From assembly GCA_002404015.1 (NCBI GenBank), contig DHIW01000104.1, positions 124,080 to 188,079 on the forward strand: a DNA stretch of 64,000 bases, read 5' to 3'. The position numbers and the translations under genes are program-made. Below the pieces are notes generated by a model. The model had not been told where the DNA came from and ran no database searches. It saw nothing but the letters and a program-made list of their open reading frames with translations. Position 1 is the first letter of the stretch; the number at the start of each line of letters is the position of its first letter. The DNA is from Chloroflexi bacterium UBA4736 (GTDB taxonomy: Bacteria > Chloroflexota > Dormibacteria > Dormibacterales > Dormibacteraceae). This document shows positions 57,852 to 64,000 of the stretch, one piece after another.

Positions 57852-58283
57852 TCACCGGTCCAGGTAGAGGGTCGCCCGGGGGTCACCCGGCACGACGGGC
57901 AGCTTCCCGAAGACCTCCGGGTCCAGGGTCGAGCGGTCCGGCCAGTCCAGCTCGACGCGGTTACCGGAGGGATCGCGGATGTAGAGCTGGACCGAGCCGT
58001 CGGGGAGGGCGCGGGGCCCGCCGTCCAGGATCCCGCGCCGCTTAGCGTCCAGGAAGGCGGCCTCGTAGTCGTCCACGTTGACCGCGAAGTGGTGGTGCTC
58101 GGGCGCCGGCGTGGCACGCTGGAAAAGGTGGACCTGGAGGGCTCCCAGGCGCAGCCAGCGCACCGGGTAATCGAAGTCGGGAGTGGGGAGCTCCGTCATG
58201 CCGAAGAACTCTCGGTAGAAGGCGGCCGAGGCGTCCAGGTCATCGGCGTGGACGCTGACGTGGTTCAGAGACGTGGCTTTCAC
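57852..58283 (-). CDS. VOC-family protein (glyoxalase/dioxygenase fold)
   Basis: A 143-residue VOC protein: LNHVSVHADDLDASAAFYREFFGMTELPTP (in parts) opening, HHHFAVNVDDYEAAF second half and LYIRDPSGNRVELDWP ending, giving the His/Glu metal ligands of the fold. The last 25 residues form a small extra tail. GTG 58283 overlaps the upstream dehydrogenase stop (GTGA). Reaction not predictable. Confidence 0.88.
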   Translation of the reverse strand: MKATSLNHVSVHADDLDASAAFYREFFGMTELPTPDFDYPVRWLRLGALQVHLFQRATPAPEHHHFAVNVDDYEAAFLDAKRRGILDGGPRALPDGSVQLYIRDPSGNRVELDWPDRSTLDPEVFGKLPVVPGDPRATLYLDR

Positions 58284-59056
58284 TTCCAGACCTCGTGCAA
58301 CCGGTTGAACGCCAGGGCGGCCGTCGGCAGCGGCAGGTCGCGCTCGGCGGCGTCGACCAGCAGCGTACGGAGGTCCTTGCTGACGATGTCCAGGGCCCCG
58401 CCCGGCTCGTAGTCCCGCCACCAGGAGAGGACGGTGTCCCAGTTGGCGGCGGCCCAGGACGCCCCCGTCGAAGCCTCGATCACCGGCAGCACCTGCTCCG
58501 GGCGCAGCCCGTACTCCTCGGCCAGCTTGACACCCTCCTGGGTGGCGAACATGCAGACCGCCAGCATGAGCTGGTTGGCGAGCTTGACGGCCTGGGCCTG
58601 GCCGGGATGCTCGCCGATCACGAATATCCGCTGCCCCAGCGCCTCGAAGAGAGGCCGGCTGCGCCCGACCGCCTCGGGGTCGCCGGAGACCATGATCGTG
58701 AGGGCCGCGGACTTGGCGCCGGCCACCCCTCCGCTGACCGGCGCGTCCAGGGCGGTCAGGCCGCGCGCCTCGCAGAGGGCGTCGACCCGGCTCATCGCCG
58801 TGGGGCTGACCGTGCTCATGACGATGATGTCCAGCGGCCGCTCGGGGTCGATCTCGTGGGCGACGCTCAGGACCTGGGCTGTGGTGCGGACGAGGATGAT
58901 CACGGCCCGCTCCGCGCGCTGGACCACCTCCTCGACCGAGCCGCAGTCGCCGGTGCCCGTGACGTCGAACCCGGCCACATGGTGGCCGGCCTTGCGCAGG
59001 TTCTCGGCCATCGGCGCGCCCATGTCCCCCAGTCCGATCACGCCCACCGCCGCCAC
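58280..59056 (-). CDS. NAD(P)-dependent beta-hydroxyacid dehydrogenase
   Basis: A 258-residue 3-hydroxyisobutyrate-dehydrogenase-type enzyme. It has GVIGLGDMGAPMAENLRKAG, DAPVSGGVAGAKSAALTIMV and the catalytic Lys in AQAVKLANQLML. It is about 30 residues shorter than usual, mainly between the Rossmann fold and the catalytic region. It forms a two-gene operon with the VOC protein and is divergent from the amidohydrolase gene by only 20 bp. Substrate unknown. Confidence 0.88.
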   Translation of the reverse strand: MAAVGVIGLGDMGAPMAENLRKAGHHVAGFDVTGTGDCGSVEEVVQRAERAVIILVRTTAQVLSVAHEIDPERPLDIIVMSTVSPTAMSRVDALCEARGLTALDAPVSGGVAGAKSAALTIMVSGDPEAVGRSRPLFEALGQRIFVIGEHPGQAQAVKLANQLMLAVCMFATQEGVKLAEEYGLRPEQVLPVIEASTGASWAAANWDTVLSWWRDYEPGGALDIVSKDLRTLLVDAAERDLPLPTAALAFNRLHEVWK

Positions 59057-59076
59057 GATGGCTAGGCTACCTCACG

Positions 59077-59937
59077 GTGATCGACAGCCACTTCCACATC
59101 TGGCGCCGAGCCGATGCAAAGCAGTCGGGAATCCTCGCCGCCCCCTACCTGCAGCGGGACGCGAGCTGGGAGGACTTCCGAGCCGCCTCGGGCGACCTGG
59201 CGCTGGAGGGGGCCGTGAACATCCAGGTCAACGATTTCTGCGACGGCACCGTGGAGGCCCGATACATCGGGGTGGTCGCCCATGGCGATCCCCTTCTGGG
59301 GGCCATGATCGCGTGGGCGCGGATCGAATCTGCGGAGGCGCGCGGGGAGCTCGAACGGCTCCTTGGACTGGCCCATGTTCGCGGCGTCCGCCGGACCTGC
59401 CAGTTCGAAGCCGACCCTGAGTTCTGCGCGAGCTCCGATTACGTCCGGGGCGTCCGGCTGCTGGGAGAGCTCGACCTGCTCTGCGAGATCTGCGTTCGGC
59501 TGGAGCAGGTGAAGGCGCTGCCCCGGCTGGCTCGAGCCTGCCCCGAGACCCTGATCGTGCTGCAGCACCTGGGCAAGCCCGACCATTCCCAGCCCCCGCC
59601 CGCCTACTGGCTGCGCGCGATCGAGGAGCTGGCGGCGCTGCCCAACGTGCTGGCCAAGGTGTCGGTGGTCGTCCACAGCGACCGCGATGCGGCGCTCACG
59701 ACCGACTTGGTGGCGCCATTCGTCCGCCACGTCGCAGGCTGCTTCGGCCCCGTCCGCGTCTTCTTCGGCAGCAACTGGCCGGTTGCGGGCGCGGTCGTCA
59801 GCTACCAGGGCTGGGTCGAGATGCTGCGGGAGCTGCTCGGCGACGATGAGCGGTTCTGGGCCGGGAACGCTCGCCGGCTCTACCGGCTGCCGCCGGTCAC
59901 GGCGGTGTCGAGGCCGATCCCGCTGGCGGATTTGTAG
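59077..59937 (+). CDS. Amidohydrolase-2 family (TIM-barrel) hydrolase
   Basis: A 286-residue protein starting with the metal motif MIDSHFHIW, then the family pattern [26 protein letters not shown] and [12 protein letters not shown]. These belong to COG3618-like lactonases/decarboxylases acting on sugar lactones or aromatic acids. A TAGGCT -10 box ends 8 bases before the GTG start, without ribosome-binding site. Its 3' end overlaps the convergent phosphoesterase gene by 41 bp. Confidence 0.85.
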   Translation: MIDSHFHIWRRADAKQSGILAAPYLQRDASWEDFRAASGDLALEGAVNIQVNDFCDGTVEARYIGVVAHGDPLLGAMIAWARIESAEARGELERLLGLAHVRGVRRTCQFEADPEFCASSDYVRGVRLLGELDLLCEICVRLEQVKALPRLARACPETLIVLQHLGKPDHSQPPPAYWLRAIEELAALPNVLAKVSVVVHSDRDAALTTDLVAPFVRHVAGCFGPVRVFFGSNWPVAGAVVSYQGWVEMLRELLGDDERFWAGNARRLYRLPPVTAVSRPIPLADL

Positions 59938-61282
59938 CCAGGACCACGGGTCGTCGAGGCGCCTGGGCGAAGTTGAAGTCGGCCACCAGGTCGCCAAGAA
60001 CCGAGGCAGTCTCGCGGACGCCGGGCCGGGGGTCGGGCCGGCCGTCGGTCCTGGGGTCCAGCCGCTGGCCGGCCAGGAAGTCGTCCTCGATGAACTTGAC
60101 ATAGGCGTCGAAGCTCAGAGTCTGATGGTCGATGAAGCCCTGGCGGGCGTACGGGCTGATCACGATGCCCGGTACGCGCAGTCCGTATCCGTTCTGGTCC
60201 ACCATCGGCGGCTGCACGTGGTCGTAGAAGCCGCCCCAATCGTCCCAAGAAAGGAAGATGGCGGTCGAACTCCAGTCAGGGCCCTGCATTATCTCGTTGA
60301 TCAGCTGCGTCGTGTAGGCCTGGCCGGCGGAGAGCAGGGCCGGCGGGTGCTCGCTGACGGTGCCGTTGGGGACCACCCAGGAGACGGCCGGTAGGTGGCC
60401 GGCTTTGGCATCCGCGTGGAAGTGCTCGATGGTCTGGATGTTGCCCAGCTGACCGTCCTGCTTCACCGTGTCGAAGTAGGGCAGCGGGTTCCAGATCTCG
60501 GGCGTCCCGGTCTTTTGGGGCGCTGCGGGGCAGGTGGCCTGGTCGTCAGCGCAGTCGGGCTGGGTGCCCTCGGCCACGTAGTACTTCCAGCTCACGCTGC
60601 TCTTGTGGAGGAGGTAGGTGAGGTCGGTCCAGGCGTAGTCGGGCGCTTTGCCGGCGCCGTTCTTGGCGGTCTGCGCGGGGCTCTGCAGCGCGTTCTGACA
60701 ACTCATCGGGTCGCCAGGCGTCGAGCACTTGGCTGACCACTCCGAGACCATGAACAGGTGCTCCGGCAGCGACCAGGACGCGTTCGGCTCGAACATGCGG
60801 TCCTGCAGCACGAAGTCTCGCGCGTACGTCCAGTAGTTCGGGATCTCGCGGGCGTCGTGGTAGCCCATGACGTCGGTCTGGCCCTGGCCACCGCCGCAAT
60901 TGGGATCGAATGGACCCGTGCAAGCCGTCGCGTGACCCTGCTCCGCCTGGGCGATGAAGCCGTCCATCTTGCCGCCGTTCACGTCCGTCACGGCGTTCGC
61001 CTGACCGTGCGGACCGCCCGCGTTCTTGTCCGCCGGGTCGTGGTACGGCTTGCCGCACTGCCCGGTCTTGGGGTCGCTCACGCAGACCCCCGCCGGGATG
61101 CCGTCGGCGCCGGGGAAGGTGCCGAAGTAGGAGTCGAACGAGCGATTCTCCTGCATGATCACGACCACGTGTTGGATCTTGTGGATGCCGGCCGCCCCTG
61201 CCGCTGAAGGCCGCGCTGGGACGGGCCCGCCGCTGCAGGCAGTGACCGCCAGGATCGCGATCAGCGCCAGCCGTTTTGACAT
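59897..61282 (-). CDS. Exported lipoprotein phosphoesterase (PLC/AcpA-like)
   Basis: A 461-residue enzyme with lipoprotein signal ([15 protein letters not shown]). The metal-binding opening [19 protein letters not shown] is the phosphoesterase-family (phospholipase C/acid phosphatase AcpA) signature; [49 protein letters not shown] and [13 protein letters not shown] complete the alkaline-phosphatase-like active site. ATG 61282 is used as the start of the signal sequence. It is probably tethered outside the membrane and recovers phosphate from lipids or phosphomonoesters. Confidence 0.9.
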   Translation of the reverse strand: MSKRLALIAILAVTACSGGPVPARPSAAGAAGIHKIQHVVVIMQENRSFDSYFGTFPGADGIPAGVCVSDPKTGQCGKPYHDPADKNAGGPHGQANAVTDVNGGKMDGFIAQAEQGHATACTGPFDPNCGGGQGQTDVMGYHDAREIPNYWTYARDFVLQDRMFEPNASWSLPEHLFMVSEWSAKCSTPGDPMSCQNALQSPAQTAKNGAGKAPDYAWTDLTYLLHKSSVSWKYYVAEGTQPDCADDQATCPAAPQKTGTPEIWNPLPYFDTVKQDGQLGNIQTIEHFHADAKAGHLPAVSWVVPNGTVSEHPPALLSAGQAYTTQLINEIMQGPDWSSTAIFLSWDDWGGFYDHVQPPMVDQNGYGLRVPGIVISPYARQGFIDHQTLSFDAYVKFIEDDFLAGQRLDPRTDGRPDPRPGVRETASVLGDLVADFNFAQAPRRPVVLATNPPAGSASTPP

Positions 61283-61430
61283 GGCGTCCAGTGGAACTGA
61301 CAAACCGCAGGGCGATGTTAGCGCTTCGTAAGATGTCTGCTCGAGCAGGAAAAACCCGCACTCTGCCTGAGAAACCATGATAGTCCTGCACTAAAGATTC
61401 CTACACTCAGGAGCGAGAAAGAGTCCGACG

Positions 61431-61622
61431 ATGATCCCTCACCTGCCCTATCCGAGACCGGCGATGAACCCCCCGGCAGCCATGCCCAGCGCCCGCTCCA
61501 TCGATCTCCACACGCACCTTGAAGAGCTCATCTCCGCTGTCTGGCAGGCCGAGGCCAACTGGGGGTTCGACGACCGCCTGGACATGTCTCTCAGGATCAA
61601 TCGGACCAACTTCAGGTCCTGA
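61431..61622 (+). CDS. Small hypothetical protein upstream of EncFtn
   Basis: A 63-residue open frame; N-terminus Pro-rich, then a helix-like acidic/basic part (SIDLHTHLEELISAVWQAEAN) and DRLDMSLRINRTNFRS. A CAGGAG motif lies upstream, and a TACACT box precedes it. No family recognised. It lies 55 bp before the ferritin-like gene on the same strand and may be co-transcribed. Confidence 0.5.
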   Translation: MIPHLPYPRPAMNPPAAMPSARSIDLHTHLEELISAVWQAEANWGFDDRLDMSLRINRTNFRS

Positions 61623-61677
61623 TCCCTTCCCCACGCAGCGACCGGGCCTCAAAACTCTGTCGCTGTATGTTTAGGAG

Positions 61678-61992
61678 ATGGGGTTCGAGCAGTACCACGA
61701 GCCGGCCGGAGAGCTGTCCGCCGAAGTCCGCAGCTTTGCCCGCATGATCGCCTCCCTCACCGAGGAGGCGGAGGCGATCGGCTGGTACGAGCAGCGACTC
61801 GCCGTCGAGCCTGACAGCCAGGCTCGTGCCATCATGGCCAACGCCCAGCACGAGGAGATGAAGCACTTCGGGATGGACCTGGAGTTCCTCCTGCGGCGCA
61901 AGCCCGCCTGGCGCGAGACGCTGAAGCGCATCCTCTTCTCCGAGGGCGACATCGTCAAGGCGGGCGAGGCCGCCGAGAAAGCGACCGACTAG
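61678..61992 (+). CDS. Encapsulated-ferritin (EncFtn)-type protein, orphan
   Basis: A 104-residue two-helix ferritin-like protein. It opens with EQYHEPAGELSAEVRSFARMIASL and has the ferroxidase residues in TEEAEAIGWYEQR (Glu, Trp) and the paired Glu/His in NAQHEEMKHFGMDLEFL, matching EncFtn proteins that oxidise iron inside encapsulin shells. No encapsulin shell gene is seen nearby, and no cargo-loading peptide is evident at the C-terminus (GEAAEKATD). AGGAG abuts the ATG while TATGTT lies 8 bases upstream, so initiation may be leaderless. Iron oxidation or storage is the probable role. Confidence 0.82.
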   Translation: MGFEQYHEPAGELSAEVRSFARMIASLTEEAEAIGWYEQRLAVEPDSQARAIMANAQHEEMKHFGMDLEFLLRRKPAWRETLKRILFSEGDIVKAGEAAEKATD

Positions 61993-61997
61993 CGCTC

Positions 61998-62858
61998 CTA
62001 AGAGGGCATCCGGCGGAGCAGCACCACCGCCCCCAGGATCGCCGCCCCGCCCGCGTACTGCAGCGGCACCAACGCGACCCCCAGCAGGGTCAGCGAGGCG
62101 ACTGCGGCCGTGACTGGTTCGGTGGTGGCGGCCATGCTGGCGTCGCTGGGGCTGATGTGGCGGAGACTGGCCAGGTAGGCCAAAGCTGACCAGTGTCCCG
62201 AAGACGACCACGAACCCCGTCAGGAGCGCGATCTCCAGCAGGTTGCCCGTGGGGCGCGCCGACCAGGGAGGCGCCCAGATCAGCAGCGGGACGCAGCCGA
62301 CCAGGAAGCCCCAGGTGGTGGTCTGCCAGGGCCCGATGCTGTTGACCAGGCGCACGGAGCTGAGGGTGTAGAACGCGGCGGTGAGGGCGGCCAGGAGTCC
62401 GAAGATGAGACCCAGCGGGCTGAGCGCCAGGCCCTGGCCGCCGCCCAGAGCGAGCAGCGCCGCCCCGCCCAACGCCCCGACCAGGGCGGCTGCGCGCACC
62501 GGCGTCAGGCGTACCCGGCCGCGGGCGAGCTCGTAGCCGACGATCATAGGGATCGAGGTGTACTGGAGGAAGGTGGCCGTGGCCACATTGGAGTAGTCGA
62601 TGGCCGCGAAGTACGTGTACTGGGCGGCGGTGACCCCGAATAGCGCGAAGACCAGCAGCCGGCGCCAGTTGGCCCGGGGTAGGGCGGCCGCAGCCAGGCG
62701 TACAGCAGCACCCCAGCGCCCAGCATCCGGACGCCGACCAGCCACTGGGGCTGGATACCGTGGTGCTGGAACAGGACCTGGGCCGCCGTCCCCGAAAGAC
62801 CCCAGAACGCGGCCCCGACCAGAACGTAGACGAGGCCGCGCAGGCGTTCCCCTTCCAA
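61998..62858 (-). pseudogene. EamA/DMT-family permease broken by two frameshifts
   Basis: Three consecutive frames together encode one EamA transporter: LRGLVYVLVGAAFWGLSGTAAQ from the start at 62858, then, after a shift near 62690, NWRRLLVFALFGVTAAQYTYFAAIDYSNVATATFL (in parts) through TTTWGFLVGCVPLLI, and, after a second shift near 62178, YLASLRHISPSDASMAATTEP to the end. Each half-repeat of the ten-helix fold is recognisable. Either two indels inactivated the gene or they are assembly/sequencing errors; the good conservation between the breaks favours recent loss or error. Confidence 0.8.
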
Positions 62859-62876
62859 TCCTCGAAACTATGCCGG

Positions 62877-63305
62877 ATGGCCAAGGACGAGTACCCGCTG
62901 CTGGAGGTCCTCCGCCGCTGGCAGCCCGAGGGTATGTGGGCCAACGTGGGCGGCCGCATGCTCGAGCTCGAGCCCGGCCGGGCGCTGATCGAGGCCCAGC
63001 TCAGCGCCGCATCTCACGGCTTCCCCACCGGGATGGGGAGCATCGTCCACGGTGGGGCGCTGGCTGCCGTCGCCGACATGGCGCTCGCCTCGGCCGGCGC
63101 CTCGCTCTGCCGGGAGGGCGAGGTGGCGACAACGGTGGACCTCAAGGTGGACTTTTTCCAGCCCGGCCAGCCGGGCCGGATCCTGGCCAGGGCGACCGTC
63201 CGCCGCCGCACGCGGCGCCTTGCCTTCTGCGAGACGACCCTGGAGCAGGAGGACGGCACCGTCATCGCCGAGGCGCGGGCGGTGATGGCGTATATCCGGG
63301 CCTGA
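62877..63305 (+). CDS. PaaI-type hotdog thioesterase
   Basis: A 142-residue hotdog-fold protein. The catalytic region is GSIVHGGALAAVADMALASAG, where the family has the HGG motif and acidic residue, followed by TTVDLKVDFFQPGQPG. It hydrolyses acyl-CoA esters, possibly phenylacetyl-type. ATG 62877 is chosen; the divergent broken EamA gene starts 18 bp away. Confidence 0.88.
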   Translation: MAKDEYPLLEVLRRWQPEGMWANVGGRMLELEPGRALIEAQLSAASHGFPTGMGSIVHGGALAAVADMALASAGASLCREGEVATTVDLKVDFFQPGQPGRILARATVRRRTRRLAFCETTLEQEDGTVIAEARAVMAYIRA

Positions 63306-63329
63306 CCCCCGGATGGAGGCCAACTGGGC

Positions 63330-63359
63330 TTGACATGTGACTAAACGGTCACCTATAGT
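63330..63359 (+). promoter_or_regulatory. Consensus-like promoter with GTGAC-6-GTCAC operator
   Basis: -35 TTGACA, 18-base spacer, -10 TATAGT. Inside the spacer lies TGACTAAACGGTCA (part of a GTGAC...GTCAC inverted repeat, 63337-63352), a TetR-like operator that would block polymerase. Best-conserved promoter of the window; drives the SRPBCC gene. Confidence 0.75.
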
Positions 63360-63410
63360 CTGGGATGCCGCCGCGCCCAGCGAGCTCAAGAACCAGATAG
63401 GAGGAAACGC

Positions 63411-63884
63411 ATGGAAAAGATCTTCGAGATCTACATCAAGACCACCCCGGAACGCCTTTGGGAGGCGATCACCGACACGGAGATGAGGAGCAAGTACAAC
63501 TTCGGCACCCGCATGAAGTCGGACTGGACGCCCGGCTCGCGCCACGAGACCAGCCACCCGGGCGCCCCCGGACTCCTTGGGGAGGGTGAGAACCTCGAGG
63601 TCGACCCGCCGCGCCGGCTGGTCCAGAGCATGGTGGCCCTCTGGGGCGAGGACGTGAAAAGCGAGGGAACCTCGAGGGTGACCTGGGAGATCGAACCGGT
63701 CGGCGACTCCTGCCGTCTGACCGTCACCCACGACCAGCTTCGCGAGGGTGCGAACGCCCAGCTCTACGGCGGCTGGCCGATGATTCTCTCCGGGCTGAAG
63801 ACGCTGCTCGAGACGGGCGAGCTGCTGACCACGCCGGGATCGCTGATGTACGCCAACCCGGCCAAGTCGGCGGCGGAGCGCTGA
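63411..63884 (+). CDS. SRPBCC (AHSA1-type) ligand-binding protein
   Basis: A 157-residue Bet-v-1-like fold protein: IFEIYIKTTPERLWEAITDTE opening, then VTWEIEPVGDSCRLTVTHDQ and the C-terminal long helix (GGWPMILSGLKTLLETGE). Members bind or convert small hydrophobic molecules, or act with ArsR/TetR regulators. The ATG follows AGGAGG, one of the few strong ribosome-binding sites here, and a repressible promoter, so it looks like an inducible single gene. The regulator itself is not in the window. Confidence 0.88.
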   Translation: MEKIFEIYIKTTPERLWEAITDTEMRSKYNFGTRMKSDWTPGSRHETSHPGAPGLLGEGENLEVDPPRRLVQSMVALWGEDVKSEGTSRVTWEIEPVGDSCRLTVTHDQLREGANAQLYGGWPMILSGLKTLLETGELLTTPGSLMYANPAKSAAER

Positions 63885-63911
63885 GGCCTGGGCGGAGGGC
63901 GGGACACGGCA

Positions 63912-64000
63912 TCAGAGCTCTACATCGGTGATGGCGATTGTCCGGGCCCTGATCCCCGGATCGACGCCAATCGGAAGTCCTGTAACCGCCGCGTGGCTGC
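63912..64000 (-). CDS. C-terminal fragment of an unidentified CDS (partial)
   Basis: The minus-strand frame is open from the window edge to TGA at 63912 and gives a protein-like end (TGLPIGVDPGIRARTIAITD, then VEL). The family cannot be recognised from this length. It is convergent with the SRPBCC gene. Confidence 0.35.
   Translation of the reverse strand, partial: SHAAVTGLPIGVDPGIRARTIAITDVEL

Noticed and set aside
1..64000. CRISPR arrays, tRNA or rRNA genes, prophage or replication origin
   Set aside because: No regularly spaced repeats, no cloverleaf-like sequence ending in CCA with a recognisable T-loop, no phage or DnaA-box cluster was seen by eye.

Overview
This 64 kb window is a very GC-rich bacterial chromosome segment (strong G/C third-position preference, tightly packed genes, many 1-4 bp start/stop overlaps, frequent GTG/TTG starts). 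No rRNA, tRNA, CRISPR array, intact insertion sequence or prophage is visible, and no gene-free stretch exceeds about 300 bases. The gene mix (LAxTG protein plus class E-type sortase, DUF4012, an AdnAB-like helicase-nuclease pair, bactofilin, NarL-type two-component pairs, many apparently leaderless promoters) points to a Gram-positive-like, high-GC terrabacterial lineage such as Actinomycetota, Chloroflexota or Candidatus Dormibacterota. No marker gene settles which.

Layout. 1-14 kb: a cell-surface polysaccharide locus. A Ser/Thr-rich LAMTG surface protein and its sortase come first. A long minus-strand operon follows (sugar-phosphate transferase, Wzz-like chain-length protein, double glycosyltransferase, Wzy-like polymerase, Wzx-like flippase, GT2 glycosyltransferase). 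Diverging from it are an N-acyltransferase and a DegT/DnrJ aminotransferase, then a polysaccharide-deacetylase-like protein and a Gfo/Idh/MocA oxidoreductase. 13.8-21 kb: a second surface block with a small LPNTS-tailed protein, a DUF4012-sortase operon, a cytosolic NarL-type kinase/regulator pair, a secreted GH26-like glycosidase and a cupin. A shared GGGACA palindrome precedes three promoters here.

21-28.7 kb: a fused membrane kinase-response regulator diverging from an ABC-2 exporter with a palindromic operator between them, then a PfkB kinase, a broken nitroreductase, a basic-tailed protein, and a WYL regulator diverging from an AlkA-like protein around a perfect 12-bp inverted repeat. 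28.7-35 kb: the AdnAB-like pair. 35-38 kb: small membrane proteins and an OmpR-type two-component system. 38-45.5 kb: a probable selenocysteine-containing DsbA-like protein, CPBP protease, MFS transporter, Upf1-like helicase, site-2 protease with CBS region, HAD phosphatase and HIT protein, bracketed by two copies of a 113-bp palindromic repeat.

45.6-64 kb: mostly metabolic and housekeeping genes: lipoprotein, DinB, dehydrogenases, acyl-CoA synthetase, LysE exporter, a pair suggestive of inositol/methylmalonate-semialdehyde metabolism, bactofilin, methyltransferase, CoA-transferase plus crotonase, CGNR regulator, VOC protein, amidohydrolase, PLC-like phosphoesterase, an orphan EncFtn-type ferritin, a frameshifted EamA transporter, a thioesterase and an SRPBCC protein.

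The most unusual observations are the in-frame UGA exactly at the redox position of the DsbA-like protein with a SECIS-like hairpin, the three similarly placed GGGACA palindromes in the sortase region, the kinase-regulator fusion with its adjacent operator, and the dispersed palindromic repeat.
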